Below, in pieces: positions 43,207 to 52,199 of a DNA stretch of 64,000 bases (positions are counted from its first letter, which is position 1; every line of letters starts with the position of its first letter). Made by a program: the position numbers and the translations under genes. The stretch comes from Albidovulum sediminis. Lineage in GTDB: Bacteria > Pseudomonadota > Alphaproteobacteria > Rhodobacterales > Rhodobacteraceae. The notes under the pieces were generated by a model. It saw only the letters and a list, made by a program, of their open reading frames with translations, was not told where the DNA came from and searched no databases. The DNA lies in NCBI RefSeq assembly GCF_025380365.1, contig NZ_JAOCQF010000004.1, positions 62,001 to 126,000 on the forward strand, read 5' to 3'.

Positions 43207-44823
43207 GTGGACGGGTTCGACTACATCATCGTTGGCGCGGGGTCCGCGGGGTCGGTCCTTGCCGAACGGCTGTCGGCAAACGGGCGCCACAGGGTGCTGG
43301 TGCTGGAAGCGGGCGGGTCGGACCGGCGCTTCTTCGTCAGCCTGCCGCTCGGCTACGGCAAGCTGTTCTTCAATCCGGATGTCAACTGGATGTACCGGAC
43401 CGAACCCGATCCGGGGCTCGCGGGCAACCGGGATTTCTGGCCGCGCGGCAAGATCCTGGGCGGGTCGAGTTCGATCAACGCGATGGTCTGGATCCGCGGC
43501 CACCGCAGCGACTATGACGACTGGGAGGCCGCGGCGGGTGCCGGCTGGGGCTGGGACGCGGCGCGCGCGGCCTATCGGGCGATCGAGGACAACGAGGCAG
43601 GCGGGGATGACCTGCGCGGCACGGGCGGGCCGCTCTTCATCTCGGCCAACCGGCGCGACCTGCATCCGCTGGTGGAAACCTATCTCCGGTCGGCCCAAGC
43701 GGCCGGCTTGCCGAGAACGGAGGATTTCAATGGAGCAGAACAGGAAGGTGTCGGCGTCTACCAGATGACCATCAAGGGTGCGCGGCGCAATTCGACGGCC
43801 CGCGCGTTCCTGCGGCCCGCGATGAAGCGGCCGAACCTTGCCGTGCTGACCCATGCCCATGTCACGCGCGTGCTGTTCGAGGGGCGGCGTGCGGTCGGGG
43901 TGGAGTATTACCGGGCGGGCAAACTGCACAAGGCCCGCGCCGGACGCGAGGTGATCCTGTCCGGCGGTGCGATCAATTCGCCCCAGCTTCTGATGTTGTC
44001 GGGCATCGGACCGGCGGGGCATCTGAAGGACCACGGCATCGACGTGCTGGCGGGCAACGACGCTGTCGGCCGGAACCTGAACGACCACCAGGGCATCAAC
44101 TACACCTGGCGGATGAAGGTGCCGACCTACAACGACATCCTGCGCCCCTGGTGGGGCAAGATGCTGGTGGGGATGAAGTATTTCCTGACCGGATCGGGTC
44201 CGCTGGCAAAGTCGATCAACCACGCGGGCGGGTTCTTCCGCACCGCGCCGGACCTGCCGCGGCCCAACATGCAGCTCTATTTCCAGGCCTTCTCGACCCT
44301 GATCCCGCGTGAGGGCGAGCGGCCGCTGCTGACGCCCGATCCCTTCTCCGGCCTGTCGATCGGGCTGTCCAACTGCCGCCCGACCAGCCGGGGGGAGATA
44401 TCCCTGCAGTCGGGCGACCCGTTCGCGGCGCCGCGGATCGTGGCGAACGCATTCTCCACCAATCACGATGTCGAGGAGATGCTGCTGGCGGTGAAGTTCC
44501 TGCGCCGCATCGCCTCCGAGGATCCGATCCGCTCTCTCATCGCGGAGGAATTGCGACCCGGGCCGCGGGTGCAGTCCGACGACGACCTGATCGCCGATTT
44601 CAGGGCGCGGTCGGGCACGGTCTTTCACCCGTCCTGCACGGTGCGCATGGGGCAGGACGCGGCGACCTCCGCGCTTGATCCCGATCTAAGGGTGCGCGGC
44701 GTGGACGGGTTGCGCGTCTGCGACGCTTCGGCCTTTCCAACGCTGATCGGCGGCAATACCAATGCGCCGTCGATCCTGATGGGATGGCTGGGGGCAGAGC
44801 GCATCCTGAAGGACGCACGCTGA
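43207..44823 (+). CDS. GMC-family FAD oxidoreductase (choline dehydrogenase-like)
   Basis: A 538-residue flavoprotein: ADP-binding YIIVGAGSAGSVLAERLS, the GMC signatures GGSSSINAMVWIRGHRSDYD and GAINSPQLLMLSGIGPA, and the C-terminal FHPSCTVRMG and GGNTNAPSILMG with the catalytic His. It oxidises a primary alcohol; choline to betaine is an attractive guess in this context, but GMC enzymes vary widely. Starts with GTG at 43207; GGGGAG lies about 7-12 bases upstream. Betaine aldehyde dehydrogenase is not present in the window. Confidence 0.88.
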   Translation: MDGFDYIIVGAGSAGSVLAERLSANGRHRVLVLEAGGSDRRFFVSLPLGYGKLFFNPDVNWMYRTEPDPGLAGNRDFWPRGKILGGSSSINAMVWIRGHRSDYDDWEAAAGAGWGWDAARAAYRAIEDNEAGGDDLRGTGGPLFISANRRDLHPLVETYLRSAQAAGLPRTEDFNGAEQEGVGVYQMTIKGARRNSTARAFLRPAMKRPNLAVLTHAHVTRVLFEGRRAVGVEYYRAGKLHKARAGREVILSGGAINSPQLLMLSGIGPAGHLKDHGIDVLAGNDAVGRNLNDHQGINYTWRMKVPTYNDILRPWWGKMLVGMKYFLTGSGPLAKSINHAGGFFRTAPDLPRPNMQLYFQAFSTLIPREGERPLLTPDPFSGLSIGLSNCRPTSRGEISLQSGDPFAAPRIVANAFSTNHDVEEMLLAVKFLRRIASEDPIRSLIAEELRPGPRVQSDDDLIADFRARSGTVFHPSCTVRMGQDAATSALDPDLRVRGVDGLRVCDASAFPTLIGGNTNAPSILMGWLGAERILKDAR

Positions 44824-44834
44824 AGGGGGCGCGG

Positions 44835-46847
44835 ATGGCATATCTTCTGGGCGTCGATACCGGCGGAACCTATACCGACGCGGTCATCCTGGACGAAGCC
44901 GAGGACCGCGTCATCGCGTCGGCCAAGTCGCTGACGACCCGGCCCGATCTGTCCCTGGGCGTTGGGCGGGCGATTGACGCCGCGGTGGCGCAGGCCGGCA
45001 TTGCCGCGTCCGAGGTCGGTCTGGTGTCGCTGTCCACCACGCTTGCCACCAACGCCCTTGTCGAAGGGCAGGGCGGCCGTGTCGCGCTGATCTTCATCGG
45101 GTTTGAGGCGGCGGAACTTGCGCGCGCGGGGCTTGAGGAGGCGATGAGGGGCGATCCGGTAGTGCGCATCGCGGGCGGCCACAACCACGCGGGCGCCGAG
45201 GCCGCGCCGCTGGACATGGTTGCGGTAGAATCGGCCGCCCTTCGCCTCGGGCCCGAGGTCACGGGCTTTGCCGTCGCCTCGGCCTTCGCCACCCGCAACC
45301 CCGCGCACGAGGTTGCGGCGCGCGACGCGATCCGGCGGCTTGCCCATCGCCCCGTCACCTGCTCTCACGAGCTTTCTGCCGGGCTGAACGGCCCGCGCCG
45401 TGCGTTGACGGCGGTTCTCAACGCGCGCCTCATCGGGATGATCGACGGGCTGATCACGGCCTGCGAGGCGCACATGGCCCTGCTGGGCATCGCCGCGCCC
45501 CTGATGGTGGTGCGCGGCGACGGGGCGCTGGTGTCGGCGGGCCTTGCGCGCGAACGGCCGATCGAGACGATCCTGTCCGGGCCGGCCGCCTCGATCGCCG
45601 GGGCAAGCTGGCTGACGGGTGAGAACGAGGCGCTGGTGTCCGACATCGGCGGCACGACCACCGACGTCTGCCTGTTGCGCGACGGCAAGCCGCAGATCGA
45701 CCCGCTCGGCGCGCGCGTCGGGCCCTATCGCACCATGGTCGAGGCGGTGGCGATGCGCACCACCGGCCTTGGCGGGGACAGCGAGGTTCACCTGCTCGAA
45801 GGGCTGGAAGCCGGTTTGCGGCTTGGCCCGCGCCGGCTGATGCCGATCGCCCTTGCGGCGCGCGACTGGCCCGATCTGGTCCACGGCGCGCTGGATGCCT
45901 GGCTTGGGATGGAGGCGGTGGGCGAGCATGACGGCCGCTTCGCCATCCCGATGTGGCGGGGTGCCGCGCCTGCGGGCCTTGGCCCGCGCGAGGCGGCGGT
46001 GGCCGAGCGTCTGCAGGCGGGGCCGATGCGGATCGCCGACGCGGTCAGGACGCGGCTGGAACTGCCGGCGTTGACAAAGCTCGTCTCGCGCGGGGCGGTG
46101 ATGCTCTCGGGGGTGACGCCGTCGGACGCGGCCCATGTCCTTGGCCGTCTCGACAGTTGGGACGCCGAGGCGGCGCGCAAGGCGCTGACGCTGTTCGCGC
46201 GCCGGCGCAACGGCCGCGGCGACCGCATCGCGCCGTCAGCGGAGATGCTGGCGGAACGGATCGTCGACCAGTTGACGCAGCAGACCGTCGACTGCCTTCT
46301 GGAGGCCGCCTTCGGCGAGGACGCGCAATCCTGGCCGGGCGAGGCGCCCGAGGGACTGGCCCGCCATCCGCTGACGCGCGCGGCCTTCTCCGGCCATCGC
46401 GGTGTCGTTCGCCTGAACGCGAGCCTGGGGGTGCCGGTGATCGGGCTGGGCGCTTCGGCACCGTCCTACTACGGCGCGGTGGGCGCGCGCCTTGGCGCCC
46501 GGATGATCCTGCCGGAGCATGCGGGCGTTGCCAATGCCATCGGCGCGGTCGTGGGCCAGATCGCGATGCACGCCGAGGGGATCGTGACCAGCCCGGGGCC
46601 GGGCATCTTTTCCGCCCACCTGCCCGCGGGTCCGGCTCGGTTTGCCGCACAGGCCGATGCGCTGGCCGCGCTCGAAACCGCGCTGACCGAGGAGGCGATG
46701 GCGAAGGCGCGTGCCTCGGGGGTCGAGGAACTGCGCCTGATCGTCGATCGCGACGTGCGGGAAATCGAGGTCGAGGGCCAGCCGATGTTCATCGAGGCGC
46801 GGCTGCGCGTCACCGCCCAGGGGCGCCCGCGCATCGCCATCGGCTGA
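44835..46847 (+). CDS. Hydantoinase/oxoprolinase A-type subunit (HyuA-like)
   Basis: A 670-residue ATP-dependent ring-opening enzyme subunit: N-terminal ATPase-like fold LLGVDTGGTYTDAVILDEAE, LSTTLATNALVEGQGGRVAL, and the second ATP motif ALVSDIGGTTTDVCLLRDGK. The partner B subunit (HyuB) is absent, though some members act alone or with a distant partner. N-methylhydantoin (creatinine breakdown to sarcosine) would fit the sarcosine-type neighbours, but nothing in the sequence proves it. The ATG at 44835 has AAGGGGG upstream; a start at 44784 would overlap the GMC gene. Confidence 0.85.
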   Translation: MAYLLGVDTGGTYTDAVILDEAEDRVIASAKSLTTRPDLSLGVGRAIDAAVAQAGIAASEVGLVSLSTTLATNALVEGQGGRVALIFIGFEAAELARAGLEEAMRGDPVVRIAGGHNHAGAEAAPLDMVAVESAALRLGPEVTGFAVASAFATRNPAHEVAARDAIRRLAHRPVTCSHELSAGLNGPRRALTAVLNARLIGMIDGLITACEAHMALLGIAAPLMVVRGDGALVSAGLARERPIETILSGPAASIAGASWLTGENEALVSDIGGTTTDVCLLRDGKPQIDPLGARVGPYRTMVEAVAMRTTGLGGDSEVHLLEGLEAGLRLGPRRLMPIALAARDWPDLVHGALDAWLGMEAVGEHDGRFAIPMWRGAAPAGLGPREAAVAERLQAGPMRIADAVRTRLELPALTKLVSRGAVMLSGVTPSDAAHVLGRLDSWDAEAARKALTLFARRRNGRGDRIAPSAEMLAERIVDQLTQQTVDCLLEAAFGEDAQSWPGEAPEGLARHPLTRAAFSGHRGVVRLNASLGVPVIGLGASAPSYYGAVGARLGARMILPEHAGVANAIGAVVGQIAMHAEGIVTSPGPGIFSAHLPAGPARFAAQADALAALETALTEEAMAKARASGVEELRLIVDRDVREIEVEGQPMFIEARLRVTAQGRPRIAIG

Positions 46848-47135
46848 CCGCACCAGAAACGCGCGTCTCTGCCGGATAGCCTCAGGGTTGTAGGGCGTTC
46901 CGGGTCCGGAAAAGCGTCGCATGTGGCAGCGTCTTGCAAATGACATGATCTCGGTCCGCTGAGGGCCGGCGCGGAAACCATCGCTCCTTCGAAAATGTTG
47001 GTTTCTTCAGGCCAGCCGCCAGGCGCGATCGGAGAATTGCCCAGATTGGGCCATGATTTCCCCATACATACGCCTGAATCGTTTCCGCATATCCGTGACA
47101 TGTCATCAACCAAGGGTTGAGTTTGGGGAAGTTTC

Positions 47136-48734
47136 ATGTCGGGACGTCTTCGCGGAGCCATTGACCTTGATCCGTGCCGTGCCCGTGTCTTGGCCGGTGT
47201 CGTGCGCTTTGCCCGCCGCGACCGTGGTTCCATAATCGTCCTGAGCCTGTTTCTGTTTCTCGGCATTCTCATGGTCGCCGGTCTGGCCGTCGACATGGCC
47301 CATTTCGAGGAACGCCGCACCCGCATGCAGGCAACGCTCGACAGCGCGGTTCTGGCAGCGGCCGACATCAACCAGGCGCTGGAGCCCACGGACGTCGTCG
47401 CCGACTATTTCGAGCGCGCCGGTCTTGACGATTCTCCTGTGGATGTCAGCGTCAATGAAGGCCTGAACTTCCGCAGCGTGCAGGCGACGACACGGGTGAC
47501 GGTGCCGACGATGTTCGTGCGCCTGGTGGATGTCGATCAGTTCTCCTCCCCCGCCGGCAGCACCGCCGAGGAAAACATCGGCAATGTCGAGATTTCCCTC
47601 GTGCTCGACGTCTCCGGCTCCATGGGAGACACAGGCGCGGGCAGCAGCGACACGAAGATCCAGTTGCTGCGCGTCGCGGCGGGCGAGTTCGTCGACACCA
47701 TGTTCGATTCGATCCAGGCCCCCGGTCTTCCGGCGGGCAAGCTGTCGATGTCGCTTGTGCCCTACAATCAACAGGTGGCGCTCGGCTCCGACCTTGGCGG
47801 CGATTTCAACTTTACCATCGAGCACAACAGGTCGCACTGCGCGGACTTCACGGCGGCGGATTTCGGTTCCGCGGGTATCAGTCCGACGCAGCTTCTCAAG
47901 CGCGCGGCGCACGGGGATTTCCGCTACAGCTATTCGCCGCCGTACTTCATCGAATGCCAGCAGCAGGCCGACCATGACGTCCTGGCGCTTGGCAACAGCC
48001 GCAGCACCCTGAAGACCCGCATCAACCAGCTTCAGGATGGTGGCGATACCGCGATCGACGTCGGCATGAAATGGGGCGTGGCCCTTCTTGACCCGGCGCT
48101 GCGGCCGCTTGTCGATACGCGCATCAGCGAGGGCAAGACGGACGCCGCCCTGGCCGGCCGGCCGTTCGACTACGGGCTGGACGATGCGCTGAAGGTGGTG
48201 GTTGTCATGACCGACGGTCAGAATACCAACACCTACGCCATCCGCGATCAGTACAAGTCCGGCCCGTCGAGCCTCGTGAAGGGAAAAGACAACAAGTACT
48301 ACTACTATTACCCGCCGCGCTCGGGCACGTCCGACTTCTATGACACCAGTGCCAATCGTTGGCGCTCGCTCTCCTTCATCGGTGGCAGCTACACGGTCCT
48401 CGACTATGCGGACGTCTGGTCGCTGATGAGCGTGCCGTACTTCAGCACCAACTATGTCAAGGAAGCGACGGGCAGCTCCAGTTTCGCAAGCAATGCCATC
48501 ACCAGGACCAGCTACGGCGTCAAGGACGATCAGCTTCTGGCGGTCTGCAATGCCGCGAAGCAGCAGGGGGTCGTCGTCTTCGCGATCGGTTTCGAGGCGC
48601 CCAACGAAGGCCGCGCGGTCCTGCAGGACTGCGCGACGGCCGATGCCTATTACTACGACGCGGAAGGCACCACGATCTCGGACGCCTTCGCCGGCATCGC
48701 CAGCGCCATCAACGCGCTGAGGTTGACGCAATGA
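47136..48734 (+). CDS. TadG-like pilus-assembly protein with vWA domain
   Basis: A 532-residue protein. The N-terminus has the Tad-type segment FARRDRGSIIVLSLFLFLGI with one span; the rest is extracytoplasmic. A von Willebrand A domain begins at residue about 152 with the MIDAS motif LDVSGSMGDT (Asp158) and contains VVVMTDGQNTNTY. TadG-like proteins act with Flp pili and cell-surface attachment. GGGGAAG precedes the ATG. The 288-bp upstream gap contains the palindrome TGACATGTCA at 47096-47105. It overlaps the next gene by ATGA. No other tad genes are in the window. Confidence 0.88.
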   Translation: MSGRLRGAIDLDPCRARVLAGVVRFARRDRGSIIVLSLFLFLGILMVAGLAVDMAHFEERRTRMQATLDSAVLAAADINQALEPTDVVADYFERAGLDDSPVDVSVNEGLNFRSVQATTRVTVPTMFVRLVDVDQFSSPAGSTAEENIGNVEISLVLDVSGSMGDTGAGSSDTKIQLLRVAAGEFVDTMFDSIQAPGLPAGKLSMSLVPYNQQVALGSDLGGDFNFTIEHNRSHCADFTAADFGSAGISPTQLLKRAAHGDFRYSYSPPYFIECQQQADHDVLALGNSRSTLKTRINQLQDGGDTAIDVGMKWGVALLDPALRPLVDTRISEGKTDAALAGRPFDYGLDDALKVVVVMTDGQNTNTYAIRDQYKSGPSSLVKGKDNKYYYYYPPRSGTSDFYDTSANRWRSLSFIGGSYTVLDYADVWSLMSVPYFSTNYVKEATGSSSFASNAITRTSYGVKDDQLLAVCNAAKQQGVVVFAIGFEAPNEGRAVLQDCATADAYYYDAEGTTISDAFAGIASAINALRLTQ

Positions 48735-49252
48735 TCGCCGCCCTCCGGCGCCTTCTTGGACGTGACAGCGGCGCGGTGACGGTCGAGTTCGTCCTCTGGT
48801 TTCCGCTGTTCTTCGGCGTCTTCCTGTCGTCGGTCGAGTCGGGCATCCTGATGCTGCGCTACGTCATGCTCGAACGCGGGCTGGATGTGACCGTGCGCGA
48901 CCTGCGGATCGGGACGCTGATGTTTCCCGACCACGACGATCTGAAACGCGAAATCTGCCGGAACTCCCTGATCCTGCCGGACTGCATCGACAGCCTGTCG
49001 GTCGAGTTGCAGCGGGTTTCCACGACGACCTGGCAGATGCCGCCTGCTCCGGTCGCCTGCATCGACCGGTCGGAGGAAGTGCAGCCGGTCACGACGGTCA
49101 CGCAGGGGGGGGCGAACGATCTCATGTTGATCCGGGTATGTTCGAAGTTCGAGCCCATCCTGCCGACCTCGGTCCTCGGCCTGAGCCTGCGGAACGACGG
49201 CGCGGGCAACTACGCGCTCGTGGCGGCCTCCACCTTTGTCAACGAGCCGTGA
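48731..49252 (+). CDS. TadE-like pseudopilin family protein
   Basis: A 173-residue protein with the TadE start: RDSGAVTVEFVLWFPLFFGV, where the Glu at the fifth position of the hydrophobic stretch is the pseudopilin hallmark; one N-terminal span and an extracytoplasmic domain with four Cys (REICRNS, LPDCIDS, PVACIDR, IRVCSKF) that could form disulfides. Coupled to the TadG-like gene. Confidence 0.85.
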   Translation: MIAALRRLLGRDSGAVTVEFVLWFPLFFGVFLSSVESGILMLRYVMLERGLDVTVRDLRIGTLMFPDHDDLKREICRNSLILPDCIDSLSVELQRVSTTTWQMPPAPVACIDRSEEVQPVTTVTQGGANDLMLIRVCSKFEPILPTSVLGLSLRNDGAGNYALVAASTFVNEP

Positions 49253-49262
49253 TGAGGTGTCC

Positions 49263-49826
49263 ATGATGCTTCAGCGGATGCGATCCTTCGTACGGTCCGA
49301 GCGCGGCGTGATCTCCGTCGAGGCGATCATGATCCTGCCGATCCTCATCTGGGCATTCATCGGCAGTTTCACGATCTTCGAGGCGTTCCGTCAGCGGAGC
49401 ATTTCCCTCAAGGCCACCTATGCGATCGCCGATATGCTGTCGCGGCAGGTCGACGCGGTGGGGCCGGACGATATCGACGGGCTGAACGAGGTTTTCGCCT
49501 ATCTCACCTTCGCGCGCGACCCGGCGTGGATTCGCGTCACATCGGTCTATTGGGACAGTGTCCAGAACAAGTTCCGTCGCCAGTGGTCCGACTCGACCGG
49601 CGAGTACGTCGCGCTCACCGACGACACGCTCCAGCCCATGGCGCAGTACATCCCCGCGATGGCCACCGGCGACACGGTCCTGCTGGTGGAAAGCTATCTT
49701 CCGTTCAAGCCGGTCTTCGACATGGGGCTGGAGTCCCTGACGCGCGCGCAGTCCGGTTGGACACGGCACGTCATCGTGACCCGCCCCCGGTTCGCAAGCC
49801 AGGTCATCTTCGACCCGTCAAGCTGA
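49263..49826 (+). CDS. TadE/TadF-like pilus-assembly protein
   Basis: A 187-residue protein similar in layout to the preceding one: SERGVISVEAIMILPILIWA provides the TadE/F-type hydrophobic helix with a Glu near its start, followed by an extracytoplasmic domain. Ten bp after the TadE-like stop. The in-frame TTG at 49236 would overlap the upstream gene; ATG at 49263 (GAGGTG upstream) is preferred. The three-gene set probably forms minor pilin or surface components that depend on a Tad machine encoded elsewhere. Confidence 0.82.
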   Translation: MMLQRMRSFVRSERGVISVEAIMILPILIWAFIGSFTIFEAFRQRSISLKATYAIADMLSRQVDAVGPDDIDGLNEVFAYLTFARDPAWIRVTSVYWDSVQNKFRRQWSDSTGEYVALTDDTLQPMAQYIPAMATGDTVLLVESYLPFKPVFDMGLESLTRAQSGWTRHVIVTRPRFASQVIFDPSS

Positions 49827-49830
49827 CGCC

Positions 49831-51336
49831 TCAGGCCGTGACAGTGCCCCGCGCTGTCGCGAGCGTTCGTGCGAACCGGCCTTCGGCGTGGGTCATCCGG
49901 TGGTCAAGCAGGCGGCGCGTCAGGTCCAGAAGCAGCGGCCCGGCCCCCGGTTCGCCCGCGCGGTCGATGGCGGCCGGCCCGTCGCGGCGGTCGAACAGCA
50001 GCGGCGGCAGACCACCGTTGAAGTGGACCAGCGTATGGGTCCGCGTCCGCAGGATCGACAGGTTGCAGCGATCCGCAGGAAGACCAAGCGAGCGTTGCCA
50101 GGGTGTCGGCTCCAGCGGGTTGCCGAAGTCGAGTTCGGAGACGGTGTGATCGCGCCAGTCCTGGGCGGGCCCGCCCGAGATGAGCGGCCGCAGGCTGCGC
50201 CCGTCCATCGTCGGGGGGATGTCCTGCCCGATCCAATCGAGGATCGTGGGGGTGATGTCGATCGACTCGGTCGGAAGGTCTGTCGACGTTCCCAGCGCCG
50301 AGGCGTCGCGCGGATCGCGCACGATCAGGGGGACATGCCAGGCAGGGTCGTGAAAGCTCATCTTACCCCAGGCGTGGTGATCGCCCAGCATCTCGCCATG
50401 GTCGGCAGTGACGACGATCAGCGTGTGTTCGTACTGGCCGCTCTCCTTCAGCCAGCCGATCAGGCGGCCCAGGTGATGGTCCACCTCGGCGGCCAGCCCG
50501 AGATAGAGCGCCCTGAGGGTGCGCACCACGTCGTCGTCGGGCTGAAGGTCGGGGAAGCCCACGACCATGCCGGCAGCGGTGTTGGCGGCAAGCGTCGGCG
50601 CGATGTAAGGGTGCGATGCCGCCGTCTCCTCGCGACCGGCAGGGCGCACGGGAAGCGGCAGGGTGGCCGGGTCGACCAGGCGGTTCCACGGCTCGGGCGC
50701 GACCAGCGGCGGGTGGGGGCGCAGGTAGGTGACATGGGCGAACCAGCCGGGGCGAAGGGCCCGCAGGTGGGAAATCGCCCGGTCGGTCAGGAACGCCGTA
50801 TCGCTGTCCTCGGCCCGGTAGAGCGGCGGATCGGTCAAATCCGGGCCGGCGTGGCGGAAGATGTCGGGATAGTCCGGCACATCGTATCCCCGGTTCAGAA
50901 GATGCGCGCGCCAGGGAATGCCTTCCTCAAGCCGCATCTCCAACACCTCGTCAAAGCCGGGGATGACGCGTTCGTAGGACCGCAGCGCCGGGTCGTTCGG
51001 GTGATGCACGCGCGGGTCGAGCGCGATGTCGGTGTAGCCGAACAGCAGCGGTTGGTAACCGGCCTTGCGCGCCTCGGTCGCGAGATTGGGCTTGTCGTGC
51101 GGCAGCGGCGTGCCGTTGCGGACCGAGCGGTGGTTCATCGCGTACTGCCCGGTCAGAAGCGAGGCGCGCGCCGGCCCGCAAGGATTGGCGACGGAATAAT
51201 GGTTGCGGAACGCCACGCCGTCCGCCGCAAGCGCCTGGATGTTGGGCATGACGGCATGGCTGGCCAGCGCCCCCCAAAGGCAATCGGCCCGCAACTGGTC
51301 GATCACCACGAACAGGATGTTTTCCGCCGGGGCCAT
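49831..51336 (-). CDS. Sulfatase / phosphonate monoester hydrolase family enzyme
   Basis: A 501-residue alkaline-phosphatase-superfamily hydrolase. The formylglycine motif is CGPARASLLTG with Cys53; metal ligands are in FVVIDQLRADC (residues 9-19) and VVTADHGEMLGDHHAWGKMS. The segments ARASLLTGQYAMNHRSVRNG and the C-terminal RRLLDHRMTHAEGRF resemble rhizobial phosphonate monoester hydrolases more than choline sulfatase. An ATG at 51336 with AGAGGA upstream is the start. It has no signal peptide, so acts in the cytosol. Divergent from the DeoR regulator, which may control it. Confidence 0.9.
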   Translation of the reverse strand: MAPAENILFVVIDQLRADCLWGALASHAVMPNIQALAADGVAFRNHYSVANPCGPARASLLTGQYAMNHRSVRNGTPLPHDKPNLATEARKAGYQPLLFGYTDIALDPRVHHPNDPALRSYERVIPGFDEVLEMRLEEGIPWRAHLLNRGYDVPDYPDIFRHAGPDLTDPPLYRAEDSDTAFLTDRAISHLRALRPGWFAHVTYLRPHPPLVAPEPWNRLVDPATLPLPVRPAGREETAASHPYIAPTLAANTAAGMVVGFPDLQPDDDVVRTLRALYLGLAAEVDHHLGRLIGWLKESGQYEHTLIVVTADHGEMLGDHHAWGKMSFHDPAWHVPLIVRDPRDASALGTSTDLPTESIDITPTILDWIGQDIPPTMDGRSLRPLISGGPAQDWRDHTVSELDFGNPLEPTPWQRSLGLPADRCNLSILRTRTHTLVHFNGGLPPLLFDRRDGPAAIDRAGEPGAGPLLLDLTRRLLDHRMTHAEGRFARTLATARGTVTA

Positions 51337-51368
51337 GTCGGATCCTCTCGCGTTCAAATCTGTGGTCT

Positions 51369-51387
51369 TATGTGTGAAAATATGTGT
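51369..51387. promoter_or_regulatory. Direct repeat operator candidate for the DeoR regulator
   Basis: TATGTGT occurs at 51369-51375 and again at 51381-51387, a 12-bp period, in the 74-bp gap between the divergent sulfatase and DeoR genes. Short tandem repeats are usual DeoR-family sites. The gap is the most A+T-rich stretch nearby. Confidence 0.5.
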
Positions 51388-51410
51388 ATGAGGTTTCGCA
51401 GGGGGAATCC

Positions 51411-52196
51411 ATGCCGAAAAGCAAGCCCGCGAAGGCCAGCCACCGCGAACACGAATTGCTCGAGGTGCTGCGGCGCTATGGCGGGTCCGCCCGCAACGCC
51501 GAGATTGCCCGTTCGCTCGAGGTGTCGGAAGAGACGGTGCGGCGCCTCGCCAAGCAACTGGAACGCGAGGGGCGGGTGGAGCGGATGCACGGCGGCACGC
51601 TGCTTGTGGGGGCGGAGCCGGGGTTCTACCAGCGCATCGCCCAGAACGCCGAAGGCAAGGCGCGCATCGCCGCCCTGATCGCCGAGGAAATCCAGGACGG
51701 CATGTGCCTTTTCCTCGACGTGGGCTCCACCACCAGCTTCGTCGCCGAGGCGCTGCGGTCGCGGCGCCGGCTGCTGGTGGTGACGAACTCGATCAGGACG
51801 GCCGATCTGCTGGCCAACCACAACGACAATCGCGTGTTCCTGACCGGCGGAGAACTGGGCGGGGAGGAGCGCGGGACTTACGGCCCGATGGCCGAACAGG
51901 CGATCCGCGGCTATGCCTTCGACGTGGCGATCCTGTCGGCCAACGGGCTGACCGAACGGACCGGCTTCACCGTCTTCAACCCGGCCGAGGCAAGCGTCGC
52001 CCGGACCGCCGCTGCCCGCGCGCGCCGCTGCATCGTCGGCGTCGATCATGAGAAGTTCGGCCGGCAGACCCCGGTTGCGACCGTTTCGGCCGAGGACGTC
52101 GATCTGATGGTCACCGACCGTCCCCCGCCCGAGGCAATCGCCCGCGCCCTTGCCCTGGCCGAAGTCGTCACCCTGATTGCGAAGAAGAAGGACTGA
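51411..52196 (+). CDS. DeoR-family transcriptional regulator
   Basis: A 261-residue repressor with a winged HTH (RYGGSARNAEIARSLEVSEE TVRRL; VERMHGGTLL wing) and a C-terminal DeoR sugar-phosphate sensor domain (DGMCLFLDVGSTTSFVAEAL, VVTNSIRTADLLANH, FLTGGELGGEERGTYGPMAE). Such domains bind phosphorylated sugars or polyols. ATG at 51411 with GGGGGAA upstream. The IMPase-family gene begins 3 bp after the stop, so a sugar or inositol phosphate is the likely inducer. Confidence 0.92.
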   Translation: MPKSKPAKASHREHELLEVLRRYGGSARNAEIARSLEVSEETVRRLAKQLEREGRVERMHGGTLLVGAEPGFYQRIAQNAEGKARIAALIAEEIQDGMCLFLDVGSTTSFVAEALRSRRRLLVVTNSIRTADLLANHNDNRVFLTGGELGGEERGTYGPMAEQAIRGYAFDVAILSANGLTERTGFTVFNPAEASVARTAAARARRCIVGVDHEKFGRQTPVATVSAEDVDLMVTDRPPPEAIARALALAEVVTLIAKKKD

Positions 52197-52199
52197 ACC

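Noticed and set aside
42142-44628. An 828-codon minus-strand open frame
   Set aside because: Antisense shadow of the dehydrogenase and GMC oxidoreductase genes; no motifs.
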